Below are positions 42,215-51,700 of a stretch of 64,000 nt of DNA, piece after piece. The notes under the pieces were generated by a model. The model did not search any database, had not been told where the DNA came from, and was given only the letters and a program-made list of their open reading frames with translations. Within the stretch, counting starts at the first letter, position 1. Every line of letters begins with the position of its first letter. Origin of the DNA: Chryseobacterium sp. c4a (GTDB lineage Bacteria > Bacteroidota > Bacteroidia > Flavobacteriales > Weeksellaceae). The translations under genes and the position numbers were made by a program. The stretch spans positions 1 to 64,000 of the forward strand of contig NZ_WXVU01000020.1 in assembly GCF_009900745.1 (NCBI RefSeq), read 5' to 3'.

Positions 42215-45025
42215 TTAAAAATCGAATTTTACTCCTAATGTAAATCTAGGTCTGTAGTATTCTGCCTGAGAAGTTCTGCTTGGAATTCCCTGGTAATATC
42301 TTAACGGCTGATTGGTCAGATTATTGGCTTCAGCAAAAACTCTCAATTGACTTGTGATTTTATACGAAGCATTAGCATCCAGGAAAAACTGTTTGTCATA
42401 ATAACGATCATCAAAAGATTTTCCACCAAGTTCATCAATATATCGAGAAGCATAATTCATAGAAACTCTGGCAGAGAAACGTTTATTTTCCCAAGAAAGC
42501 GAGCCGTTGAACATGTGTGGAGCTGCCCCCGGAAATCCTACATCTGTTCTTTCTGTTCCATCTTCACTGGTGATTCCTTTAGCTTTGGAATGAGTATATG
42601 TATAATTTATATACACTCCCATTCCTTTCCAAAATGCTCCGGGAATAAAATCTAATTGCCTTTGTAATGCTACTTCAAAACCATAGATCGCTACATTGTC
42701 TCCATTACGCTGCTGGGTAAATTTCCAATTGCTTTCTCCTGCAGGAATTGGATTGGATTGCCCTGCAAAATCAGCAGCAAAGTCATTGTTTGTATAATTT
42801 CTTCTTGAAAAAGTGTAAATAAAGTCTTTCAGGTTTTTATAAAATAATCCTCCGGAAAGAATCCCTACAGACTTAAAATATTTTTCTGCCATGAAATCGA
42901 AATTATAGGAGTAGGTCGCTTTTAAGTTTGGATTTCCAGCTGAAATGATTTCGTCTTCCGAGATAACGTTAAGATAAGGAACTAGTGAATAGTAATTCGG
43001 ACGGGCAAGTGCCGTAGTAAATGCCGCACGAAGCACAAGATCCTGAACCGGAACATATTTGAATGACAAACTAGGAAGCACATTGGTGTAAGTATTGGTG
43101 TTATTGATTTTTCCAACCAAATCCTTTTCATTCATTACGTAATTTCCGGTGTAATCAATCTGAGTGGTTTCTACACGAGCTCCCACAATCATAGATAATT
43201 GATCATTAAAGTCCTGATCCCAACGGATATATCCGGCATAGATCTGTTCTTTTGCACTGTAGTTATTAGAAAGAAATTTTGATGGTTTCGATTTACCATT
43301 AAATAAGCTTGTATTAAATAAATCCAATCCGCCCAGATATGCCGGATCTACGAACGTCCCAGGAACATAATTTCCAGGCTGGAAGTGGGTGCCATCAAGA
43401 TACACCGTAGGTACAGAAAGTAAACTTCCCATAGTGCTGGTAGGAGTGAAGGCGAAAAAATCATTGTTTCTCTCTTTTTCCTTCAAACGCATACGGAATC
43501 CGGTACGAAGCCTTCCTTTTTGATCAGTAATCACAGAAAAAGGAAAACGGACATTCATTTTTGCTCCAAATTCTTTTTCCTGGGTAAAGCTATTGGCATC
43601 AGAAAGATCACTTAGTTTGTAACTTCCTAAATGATCAGCTGCAAGCAGATTAATCATTGGTTTTCTTGGATCACTCAGGTCAGGTGAGAAACTCATCTTG
43701 CTATTTTCGAATTCAATATAGCGTTGATGAGGTTTATCCTCGCTTGCTACTGCATAATTCATAGACCAGTCTAGATCTACTTTAGAGCCCAGTAAGTGTT
43801 CTCCTCTTAAAGCATAGTTCTGTACTTTTTGCTTCTCAAGACGAGTGTTGTCGTTATTAGAATCTCCACCTTTATTCTGTCTAGTGATACTGCCTTTCCA
43901 ATCTATGATTTCAGATTCATCAGCATTATAAACCGGTTTTATTTTATAACCGAGTGCAAATCTGTTTTCTTTATCATTTCTGAAGTTATACATTGCTGAA
44001 GCATAGATCTTATTTTTAGAATTGAATTCATAATCCATATTCAGGTCAAAACTATGTCTGATACGATGTTCATTATAGTAACGAACACCCATTTTACTGA
44101 TATAAGCAGTTTTCGCGGCATCATTAGCCTGGCTCCACACAGGTTCTATATTGTCTGAACCAAAATTATTATTGTTATAAGAAAAGCTGAATACAGCCCC
44201 TAGTTTTTTGTTGAGAAATCGATTTCCGTAGACCAATCCTGCTGTATAATTCCCTTTTTCCCGGATAGGATTGTATCCTCCTGCCAATGTCGCCGAAATC
44301 CTTTGCCCATTAGGGGAAGCTCTTGTAATTAAGTTGACAGAACCTCCAATGGCATCCGCATCCATATCCGGAGTTAAAGTTTTATTCACTTCAATGGTGG
44401 AAATCATATCAGAAGGAATAAGATCCATCTGAACATTACGGTTGTCTCCCTCCGCAGAAGGAATTCTGTCACCATTTAAAGTGACAGAGTTCAGATTGGG
44501 AGCAAGGCCTCTGATAATAAGGTTTCTGGCCTCTCCCTGATCATTTTGTATGGTAATTCCCGGAACACGCTTTAAAGCATCTCCGATATTGGCATCTGGG
44601 AAACGTCCGATCTGATCAGAAGAAATAACATTGGTAATGTTGGCATTGTTTTTTTGTTTGTTTAAAGCCCTTGCCTGGTTTTTTAATGTTGCCCCTGAAA
44701 CTACGATCTCACCAATACTTGTTTCCTTTTTATCGAAAATGATATTTTGCTTTGTATTTTTATCAGATTCTACAATTACATTGTATTGATGAGCTCCATA
44801 ACCAAGATAATCTACTTTCATGGTGTAGGTTCCTGAAGGAACATTCAGGAAAACGAAATTTCCGTGTTCATCGGAGGTGGTATAGATATTTCCCGGACTT
44901 AGAGAGATTTTGGCTCCCGGCAGGGCAATTTTAGCGTCGTCGTTAATGTTTCCGGAAAGAGTACCGGTTTGTGCATAGAAAAATAGAGAAGCACAAAACA
45001 AAACAGATGTAAAAATTTTCTTCAC
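42215..45025 (-). CDS. TonB-dependent receptor of the phytase operon
   Basis: 936 residues from a GTG start at 45025; no in-frame ATG lies nearby upstream. Signal peptide (LFCASLFFYAQ), carboxypeptidase-like domain about 22-105, plug about 120-235 (SSDQIGRFPDANIGDALKRV, EARNLIIRGLAPNL), barrel ending RFTLGVKFDF. Receptors of this plug type next to phytase genes are thought to import inositol phosphates or another phosphorylated product. No STN domain, so it is not a signalling receptor. Confidence 0.92.
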   Translation of the reverse strand: MKKIFTSVLFCASLFFYAQTGTLSGNINDDAKIALPGAKISLSPGNIYTTSDEHGNFVFLNVPSGTYTMKVDYLGYGAHQYNVIVESDKNTKQNIIFDKKETSIGEIVVSGATLKNQARALNKQKNNANITNVISSDQIGRFPDANIGDALKRVPGITIQNDQGEARNLIIRGLAPNLNSVTLNGDRIPSAEGDNRNVQMDLIPSDMISTIEVNKTLTPDMDADAIGGSVNLITRASPNGQRISATLAGGYNPIREKGNYTAGLVYGNRFLNKKLGAVFSFSYNNNNFGSDNIEPVWSQANDAAKTAYISKMGVRYYNEHRIRHSFDLNMDYEFNSKNKIYASAMYNFRNDKENRFALGYKIKPVYNADESEIIDWKGSITRQNKGGDSNNDNTRLEKQKVQNYALRGEHLLGSKVDLDWSMNYAVASEDKPHQRYIEFENSKMSFSPDLSDPRKPMINLLAADHLGSYKLSDLSDANSFTQEKEFGAKMNVRFPFSVITDQKGRLRTGFRMRLKEKERNNDFFAFTPTSTMGSLLSVPTVYLDGTHFQPGNYVPGTFVDPAYLGGLDLFNTSLFNGKSKPSKFLSNNYSAKEQIYAGYIRWDQDFNDQLSMIVGARVETTQIDYTGNYVMNEKDLVGKINNTNTYTNVLPSLSFKYVPVQDLVLRAAFTTALARPNYYSLVPYLNVISEDEIISAGNPNLKATYSYNFDFMAEKYFKSVGILSGGLFYKNLKDFIYTFSRRNYTNNDFAADFAGQSNPIPAGESNWKFTQQRNGDNVAIYGFEVALQRQLDFIPGAFWKGMGVYINYTYTHSKAKGITSEDGTERTDVGFPGAAPHMFNGSLSWENKRFSARVSMNYASRYIDELGGKSFDDRYYDKQFFLDANASYKITSQLRVFAEANNLTNQPLRYYQGIPSRTSQAEYYRPRFTLGVKFDF

Positions 45026-45051
45026 TTTCTTTTTATAGATTAAAATTGAAA

Positions 45052-45059
45052 CAAAATTA
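45052..45059 (-). promoter_or_regulatory. Candidate -7 box of the phytase operon
   Basis: The minus strand reads TAATTTTG (TAnnTTTG) 27 bases before the GTG start. No TTG at the usual -33 position, which is typical of activator-dependent promoters; TTAACAATTCTTAAAATAAC lies further upstream (45099-45118). Confidence 0.45.
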
Positions 45060-45148
45060 AACGTCTGTTTGGGAAATGATTTGAAATAAAAATTAAGGTT
45101 ATTTTAAGAATTGTTAATACTAGTGTTTGGAAGCCTGATTAAAGCTTA

Positions 45149-45182
45149 AAAACTGCCTTAACATTTCTATGAAGACAGTTTT
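45149..45182 (-). terminator. Terminator after the DUF4236 gene
   Basis: On the minus strand AAAACTGTCTT pairs with AAGGCAGTTTT (one G-T pair) across a 12-base loop and continues into T-rich sequence, just past the stop at 45190. Confidence 0.65.
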
Positions 45183-45189
45183 AGATAGA

Positions 45190-46332
45190 TTATTGAATTG
45201 ATCTGAATTCTGCTTGGAATTCCTTGAAAGCTTTACCAAATTCCTCTGTAAATTCATAATTACTGAATTCATATTCTTCGCGAAGCCCTGTTTGAGTAGA
45301 AAGTCTGATATTTCCGTAGCGTACTACTGGAATTTGATAATTACTTTTGAATCTTTTGTCGCGCGTTCCATTTTTATTAACCTTTGCCCAAGTCTGGCCA
45401 ATGATTCTGGAATCCTTTGGAACTGTTGAGGTTTCGGTAAAACGAGTATAGGTATGTTGGAAATTAAGTTCATGGATTCCGATGATGGCAAATTTATTTT
45501 CATTGGTATACATCACAATGAAGGTTGGATAAATATAAATGTCAGCTCCGTTTGCATTTTTCATATATAATGCTTGATAATCCGACTTTATATAAGGAAT
45601 GGCTTTCAATGCAAAATGAACCTGTGTTCTGCTCACGATGGTACCCGCAGAAGAGCGTGTTGCCACTCTATCCTGAAAATGAGCACTTGTAATATCCCAT
45701 ATTTTTTGAGATGTACCAAGCTTCTTAAAGGCTTCGTAGACTTTTTCAAATTTTCTTTTAATTTCGAGATCAAAATCTATTTCCAGATTTACATAACATT
45801 TCTCAATCATCGCTTTTGTTTGCTTAATAGCTTCTTGCTGAGCCTTGATATCCCGATCTGAATTTTGAGGAATTTCTTTTTTAATCAACCCATAAAGAAA
45901 TGCATAGCTTAGAATCTTCTTAGCCCTTGTGATAGACAAAGTTCTTGTAATTTTTTTGAGATCAGAAGTCAAATCTTTTTTTTGTTGTTGAGCCAGGATG
46001 ATAGCCTCTTTGATCCCTTGCATGTTTTGGCTCGTAATTTCATGAATGTCAGCACTGAAAATGTTTTCAGGAAGAGAAGAGGTCTGATTAACAGGAGATT
46101 CAGGATAAGAAGGAGTAGGATTAATTCCCGATTGATATTGTGGTCTTACATGAGAACTGGATAGCTTATGACGGGTAGAAAACCCAAGGACATTTGTATT
46201 GAGAGTTGTGCCTGCCTGACTAAAATTAATGCTGGCTCCTTTTATTCCAATTGTTGTAGATATTCCTCTTTTACTAAAGTTAAGATGTACACCAGGGATT
46301 ACTTTAATTCTTTTTCTGTAGCTCCAAGCCAT
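45190..46332 (-). CDS. DUF4236 N-terminal protein with uncharacterised C-terminal domain
   Basis: 380 residues from MAWSYRKRIKVIPG at 46332. Residues 1-55 are DUF4236 (VHLNFSKRGISTTIGIKGAS). A low-complexity Pro/Ser linker follows, then a helical part (about 95-220) and a C-terminal globular domain (about 225-380, HFALKAIPYIKSDYQALYMK, IYIYPTFIVMYT). Cytosolic, with no signal peptide. DUF4236 has no known function; the long C-terminal part is not a family I recognise. Single-gene unit. Confidence 0.75.
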   Translation of the reverse strand: MAWSYRKRIKVIPGVHLNFSKRGISTTIGIKGASINFSQAGTTLNTNVLGFSTRHKLSSSHVRPQYQSGINPTPSYPESPVNQTSSLPENIFSADIHEITSQNMQGIKEAIILAQQQKKDLTSDLKKITRTLSITRAKKILSYAFLYGLIKKEIPQNSDRDIKAQQEAIKQTKAMIEKCYVNLEIDFDLEIKRKFEKVYEAFKKLGTSQKIWDITSAHFQDRVATRSSAGTIVSRTQVHFALKAIPYIKSDYQALYMKNANGADIYIYPTFIVMYTNENKFAIIGIHELNFQHTYTRFTETSTVPKDSRIIGQTWAKVNKNGTRDKRFKSNYQIPVVRYGNIRLSTQTGLREEYEFSNYEFTEEFGKAFKEFQAEFRSIQ

Positions 46333-46433
46333 GATTATTGTTTTATAGATTACTTTGTAGGGCAAAATTACCAAGCAATACTATTATTAATTTACGGGAA
46401 ACCGTAAGCAATACCTAGCTATCCGAACTTCTT

Positions 46434-46817
46434 TTATATTTCAGATCCAAGATTTTTTGCAGAAAGATCTCCTTCCAGCAAAAAAGTAAGTTCATCACAT
46501 TTGATGATTTTACCTTCCTGAATTGTGAACTCAGCCAATACTTTATGAAGAATAATGCTGCCGTCTTTTAATACTGATTTTGCAATATGATGGGTAAAAA
46601 TGATATTTCCATTTTCAGCATAATTGATGAGGTCAATCTTTTGGTCAGCTACTTTTTCTTTGAGTTTTTTAATATGTAGGATGAATTCATTATAATTGAG
46701 TTGTTGATGATCTACAAATTGGATATAATCTTTGGAGAAATACCTTTCAATTAATGATAAATCAAATACAGGATTTTCTAGAACATTGGTGAAAACCTTT
46801 TGGATAATATATTTCAT
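46434..46817 (-). CDS. SnoaL/NTF2-like protein
   Basis: 127 residues from the ATG at 46817; the longer frame to 46934 starts in non-coding sequence. The NTF2-like cone fold is suggested by an initial helix (IIQKVFTNVLENPVFDLSLI), YFSKDYIQFVDHQQLNYNEF and beta strands with VLAEFTIQEGKIIKCDEL. Usually a ligand-binding or polyketide-cyclase-like fold. It lies 186 bases downstream of a second such gene and of an ECF41 sigma factor, all on the minus strand. Confidence 0.7.
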   Translation of the reverse strand: MKYIIQKVFTNVLENPVFDLSLIERYFSKDYIQFVDHQQLNYNEFILHIKKLKEKVADQKIDLINYAENGNIIFTHHIAKSVLKDGSIILHKVLAEFTIQEGKIIKCDELTFLLEGDLSAKNLGSEI

Positions 46818-47003
46818 AAGGATATTGTTATGAAACAAAGTTATGATCAAAGTTGAAGAGTAAATGATAACATTTGTAAACAGTTTGTTCAGAAAATATT
46901 CATACAGATTCTTTCTTAAGCCATGAATCCACAAATAATAAAATTATTTTCACTCATACATTTTTATTGGTGTAGCTATGGCCAATGAGTATTCAGGTTG
47001 CTT

Positions 47004-47360
47004 TTACTTGTTTTCTATAGAGGGTATATTGGTAATAACCTGCCATTTTCCGTTTTCCCGTACACAAGTGATAAGGGATGAAAATAATAATACATGACTT
47101 TCCAGAGATACATGGGTATAGGCAATATTATTTTTTTGTTCCACAAAATGATAAGTAATTTTACGAGGTTTTCCGCCAAAAATTTTATCCCGTACCAACC
47201 CAATATATTCCTGTTTGGGAATAACAAAGATTCCCGGTTTATCAAAGAATCCGTCCTGGATATTCTGGTAATCTTTATGAAGAATATCTTCCAAAAGAGC
47301 GGTATCACTATTATCGCCACCTTTAATGAACTTTTCGATGGCTAGTTTAATCTGTTCCAT
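47004..47360 (-). CDS. SnoaL/NTF2-like (lumazine-binding-like) protein
   Basis: 118 residues: helix IKLAIEKFIKGGDNSDTALL, the DYQNIQDGFF strand, then HVSLESHVLLFSSLITCVREN-type beta strands ending GKWQVITNIPS. Typical length and fold pattern of the nuclear-transport-factor-2-like superfamily. It follows the ECF41 sigma gene by 83 bases. ECF41 sigma factors are usually linked to small redox or ligand-binding proteins. Confidence 0.72.
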   Translation of the reverse strand: MEQIKLAIEKFIKGGDNSDTALLEDILHKDYQNIQDGFFDKPGIFVIPKQEYIGLVRDKIFGGKPRKITYHFVEQKNNIAYTHVSLESHVLLFSSLITCVRENGKWQVITNIPSIENK

Positions 47361-47443
47361 AATGAATCTAGGTGTTTTAAAGTTTCAAACTGTTGTAAGA
47401 TCATTTTCTTTAAAGACACTCCGTATTTTTAAAACGTGACAGA

Positions 47444-48277
47444 TTATTGCAGTCTTTTTAATTTTTCAGGATCAACAATAGAGTAGATTTCACGGATCAT
47501 TCCTTCAGAATCAATGTCCAGAATATGACAGTTATAAATACGGCCATCCTGCCAGAAGCAAATAGCGGGTTGATGATTAAAAGTATGAAAAGTATGAGGT
47601 TTTTTACCCAGAAACTGCTGTTGTACAAATGCCAAAAGTTGAGCGGCAGCCGATTTTCCAACTTCTACAGCTTTGATGACACGAACACGTTTTCCACCAT
47701 CAGCAGACAGCTTAATTTCATCAATAAGAAGCTTTTCAATATTGGGAACATCTCCCTCACTTAATGCCAGCTGATATTGTTGAAGAATATCAGTATGAAT
47801 GGAAGTATTAATGTTATCCGGTTTGTATTGTATATTTTGTAATTGTTTTCCTGCACGGCTTAGCAGCTTTCGGGAATTTTCTACCGAAATGTCTAGAGTT
47901 TCTGCGATCTCCTGATGAGAATAATCAAATGCTTCCTTTAAAATATATACGGCACGCTCTCTTGGATTCAGTTTTTCTAAAAGAACGAGCAGGGTATAGC
48001 GGGTCGTTTGTTCCTTAATGAGTTTATTTTCTGCATTTTCAAAAGAAAGAGGTTCAGGAAGCCATTCTCCATAGACCATTTTTTTGCTGTGTCTGTTTTT
48101 GAAATTAATCGCGTGATTAATAGTGCTTTTGATCAAAAAGTTGGTTTCATTTCTGATTTCTGACTTGTCCAAAGAAATATATTTTTCTATTACATCCTGT
48201 ACCAGATCCTGAGAATCTTCGTAAGAACCGGTAATATTATAGGCATAAGTGAGCAGCCTGTTGTAATGTTCCTGCAT
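47444..48277 (-). CDS. ECF41-type sigma factor with fused SnoaL domain
   Basis: 278 residues from MQEHYNRLL at 48277; the open frame continues upstream only because it runs through a heptamer repeat. Sigma region 2 (SYEDSQDLVQDVIEKYISL) and region 4 (LNPRERAVYILKEAFDYSHQ, EIAETLDISVENSRKLLSRA) are followed by a SnoaL-like domain (about 165-278). The linker WLPEP and the C-terminal DGGK and DPEKL fit the WLPEP, DGGGR and NPDKL motifs described for ECF41. In that family the C-terminal domain replaces an anti-sigma factor. Confidence 0.88.
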   Translation of the reverse strand: MQEHYNRLLTYAYNITGSYEDSQDLVQDVIEKYISLDKSEIRNETNFLIKSTINHAINFKNRHSKKMVYGEWLPEPLSFENAENKLIKEQTTRYTLLVLLEKLNPRERAVYILKEAFDYSHQEIAETLDISVENSRKLLSRAGKQLQNIQYKPDNINTSIHTDILQQYQLALSEGDVPNIEKLLIDEIKLSADGGKRVRVIKAVEVGKSAAAQLLAFVQQQFLGKKPHTFHTFNHQPAICFWQDGRIYNCHILDIDSEGMIREIYSIVDPEKLKRLQ

Positions 48278-48294
48278 GATATTTCTTTTTAAGA

Positions 48295-48302
48295 CAAACT
48301 TA
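48295..48302 (-). promoter_or_regulatory. Candidate -7 box of the ECF41 gene
   Basis: The minus strand reads TAAGTTTG, 17 bases before the ATG at 48277. A TTG lies 15 bases upstream of it, shorter than the ideal 19. Confidence 0.45.
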
Positions 48303-48332
48303 GTGAAGAAAACGTGACAAGTTTGGATAAAA

Positions 48333-48374
48333 GTAAAAAGTAAAAAGTAAAAAGTAAAAAGTAAAAAGTAAAAA
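48333..48374. repeat. Heptanucleotide tandem repeat (GTAAAAA)6
   Basis: Six exact 7-bp units, with G at 48333, 48340, 48347, 48354, 48361 and 48368 and a further G at 48375. It lies 31 bases upstream of the ECF41 -7 box. Copy number of such arrays can change by slippage. Confidence 0.9.
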
Positions 48375-48534
48375 GTTTTTGTCATTAAACAACTATTATC
48401 AATTATCTAATGATCCATCCGGATGTCAACATCAATAGGGGCCGGCTAAATAAATAAAATTCCATTGGCTTTAGCCAAAACCTAAAATAATTATCCCATT
48501 TAGAAAGGGTTGTAGAATATTCTTTGCGCTATAA

Positions 48535-48589
48535 AACCGCCCCGTCAAAAATTTAAAAAATTTTTGACACCCCTCAAGGAGAGGGGAAT
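48535..48589 (-). repeat. Two-hairpin dispersed palindromic repeat, copy 2 (inverted)
   Basis: Read on the minus strand: ATTCCCCTCTCCTTGAGGGG, then CAAAAATTT...AAATTTTTG, then ACGGGGCGGTT. Same order of elements and the same end words as 18830-18877. Confidence 0.75.
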
Positions 48590-48690
48590 ATTGTAGTCCT
48601 TCAATTGTAATATTGGAAAAATTCAGATGTTTTTTGTATCAACTGAAGTGTATTTTCAAATTTTATTTTCTCCCTCAACTTTCATGCAAT

Positions 48691-48722
48691 AAAAAAACCG
48701 CATTGACAATACATCAATGCGG
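48691..48722 (-). terminator. Terminator of the large secreted-protein gene
   Basis: Minus strand CCGCATTGA (48722-48714) pairs with TCAATGCGG (48706-48698) with a 7-base loop, followed by TTTTTTT. Confidence 0.9.
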
Positions 48723-48763
48723 CTCATGGTTATTAGTTGGCTTGAATGAATTTCTGATGATTT

Positions 48764-51700
48764 CTAATCATTATCTACTCTGATCCATTTTCCGTTTTCT
48801 ACTCCTTCATAGAAATGGTCATTATGATAAATGATAGCCCCCTGAATATGGGATTTGTTGGCTGGAAGAGTAAGGTTTTCTGGTAAGGCATTGCTATTTC
48901 GGATCATCAATACATCACCTCCTTCCTTCACTACAACACCTGTTCCTGAGATTATTCTTGTCACACCAGCATCTGTCGGAGGATTGGAAACAGTTACCGG
49001 ATTTAGTTCTGATAAACGTCTTGCTCCCAAGGCGGAAGTACAGCCTCTCAATACATTATCCATTACCATCATCACCCCTGGAGTAGGGCAATCCGGATTG
49101 ATGTTTACAATAATTTCTTTATTGTTGATTGCCACAGGACAAGCTTCTCCGGTCGCAAAACGGATGCTTTTGAGACGGTATACCACTGTTCCCGTTTGAC
49201 CTTTGGAATGAAGAATAATTGCTTCTCCGTTTGCAGCAGAAGTAATGGTCTGATCCGGGCCATTATTAACGGTATAAGTGAAAATATAGGTTTGAGCAAG
49301 TGAACCTTTAAACTTTACTTGTATATCTCCTGAAGCTTGTTTTGCTGCACTCATGGATGAAGATGTGGTATTGTCTGCCGGTAGAGCAATAGAAGAGATG
49401 GTAAAGTCTTCTGTAATATTACAACCATCCTGACTGTAAGTGACATTTACTCTGTAGTTCCCTGGTTGGGTAAACGTGACTAAACGTCCTGTACCTATCA
49501 CTCCCGAATTAGGGCTGTTAAGCTTAGTCCAGGTATAGGCAGCATTAGGATCCGTACCGAATAAGGTAGAAGCATCATAGGTTTTAGGGAATTCTGAAGC
49601 ACAGATTGCTTTGTTTCCTCCAAATCCAGCAGCCTGAACATCTGTAGGGATGATGGAAAGGTTTGCTGTATTTCCTAAATCCTGGCTGTTTCCATAGGCA
49701 CTTACAGCACGGGAGAAATTCATATCTCTGATAGAAGCATAGAACATGGTGTATGCTGCTGTAGGATCGAGATTGATTGTATTTTGTCCTGCCGTAGATC
49801 TTAATACAGAAATTCTGTTACACGGAGTTCCGGTCATAAAGAGATTTTCAGTAACGGTTTGATGGTTGTCAATCTGATAAGATCCTGGATTAAAGTACAG
49901 GGTTTTGTACTTACCTGAGGAACTCAAAGTACTTACACTATTGGCAGTTGTACTTCCAAGGAAGGTCATTTTATTGAAATTCCAGACTCTTGTTCCGGTA
50001 TTTACAATTCCATCCTTCCAAATCGTTAAGTCTCCAAAATTGAAAGCTGTGGGAGTATTGGTAGTAAAATATCCCATATCGGCTTTCGCATCAGCAGCAT
50101 TTAACGTGAGTAGATTATTACCTGTAGAGATAAAGAAATAAGGACTGTAAAAATTATAGTACGGAATAGATGGCATATAATAATTGACAGTACCTAAACT
50201 GTTCGTTCTTGTACCTGTAAGAACAGACTGTCCAAGATCTACAACCGGATTATTGTTAATAGATTGATTCCAGCTGAAATTTACCAATGTCATAGGATGG
50301 CTGTTGGTTTTGAACCCTGCTGCATTAAGGAAATTAATATCGCCCTGATATGGGCTTTTCAGTTCAAAATAATCCTGAGCATTCACATTCACATGGGTAA
50401 AGGCTCCTTTTGTATCAATATACCTTGTTTTTCCAGTGGCAGCTCCCTGAGCCATAATGATATTTCGGGTCAGACCAAAAGTAGACATCGGAACTATAAT
50501 TTTTACATCGCTCTGTAATGTAAGATTTCCATAAACGCTAAGGTAATAAGGATTCCCACCATCTGTCGTAAAATCAAGAACAGGCTGGTTGGTTGCATTA
50601 TTGAAGGTAATATTATTAGTTTTTGAAAGATAATTTCCCCTGATCTGTATTTTATTCAAAGTAGGCGTAAACCCTGAATTCTGATCAAAGAAAACATTAT
50701 CAACGGCAGTCGGAATATCACATGCTCCTACAGGAGTTCCACCTGAAGTTAATGACCAATGCTGAGGATCTCTCCATTGTCCCTGTCCTCCGATCCAGTA
50801 AAGATTTCTTGAAGTAGAAGGAATAGCATCAAGGAAGTTAATTCCACTATTTCCGCCAAGATCCGTACTTGATGTCGCAGTATAGGTTTGTCCACCAGAA
50901 GAAGAGATATACTTTATCTGCACTTTATCCAATACATAATTGGTTGGATTAGCGCTGTAATTAGGAAGTATTAAAGTTCTCAACGGTGAGCCTGATGAAG
51001 CTAAAGTAATACGATCTAAACAGTCTCCAAGGATCTTCAATGATTGATTAACCTGTAGATTACCTTCTAAAGAAACATTATTATTCTTTTCTATGGTCAG
51101 ATTATTGACGGACATAGGGGTTTTAAGAATAATGGAAGGGTTTACTTTATCAATTCTTGGGGCTATTGCTGAGTGGATGACGAAATTATTGATAACTCCA
51201 CCAGGAAAATTAAAAGAAATAATATAGTCCGTATTAGTTGTTGTATTAGTGTATTCTATTTTTTCAAAATAATGATTTACATTACTGAAGGCAATGTCAA
51301 AATCAGAACCACCAGTAGATCTGAATAATTTGATAACACTGTTAGCCGTATTTACAACAGGTTGCTTAGTATTGATTGCAAAGCCGTTATTAACCGTAAG
51401 ATCAGCATTATCCATTATCAGTTTTGAACCGTTTAGATTAAAACTGTTGATATTCATTACGGTACCGCTTATATCCAGGCTATTACCGGAAATATCAGTT
51501 TGGGTGATATTTGAGCTGTTGCTAAGGTCATTCTGTGAAGTTCCTCTGTTCATTTTCCACTGGGCATCGCCTGAAAAATTTAAAGAAGTGGCGGCTCCAT
51601 TGGGAGTTATAATTTTTAAAGTTCCTGCAGGTTTACTAATGTTGACCAACGTAAATCCACTGAAGTATCCGGCATCATAATATCCGGGATGCAGCACCAT

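Larger units (their letters stand above)
48278..48763. other. Repeat-rich spacer upstream of the ECF41 gene
   Basis: Contains, from left to right, a -7 box (48295), the heptamer tandem repeat (48333-48374), the inverted copy of the two-hairpin repeat (48535-48589) and the terminator of the large secreted-protein gene (48691-48722). No gene is seen. Confidence 0.6.

Noticed and set aside
47015..47320. 101-codon minus-strand frame overlapping a SnoaL-like gene
   Set aside because: Same strand but a different frame from the 118-residue NTF2-like protein, which has the recognisable fold.
48333..48374. Repeat array as a CRISPR
   Set aside because: The units are 7 bp, directly adjacent, without spacers; no cas genes are present.
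48278..48385. N-terminal extension of the ECF41 frame (repeated FYFLLFT residues)
   Set aside because: It is a translation of the GTAAAAA heptamer array; the sigma domain begins normally at the ATG at 48277 just after a -7 box.
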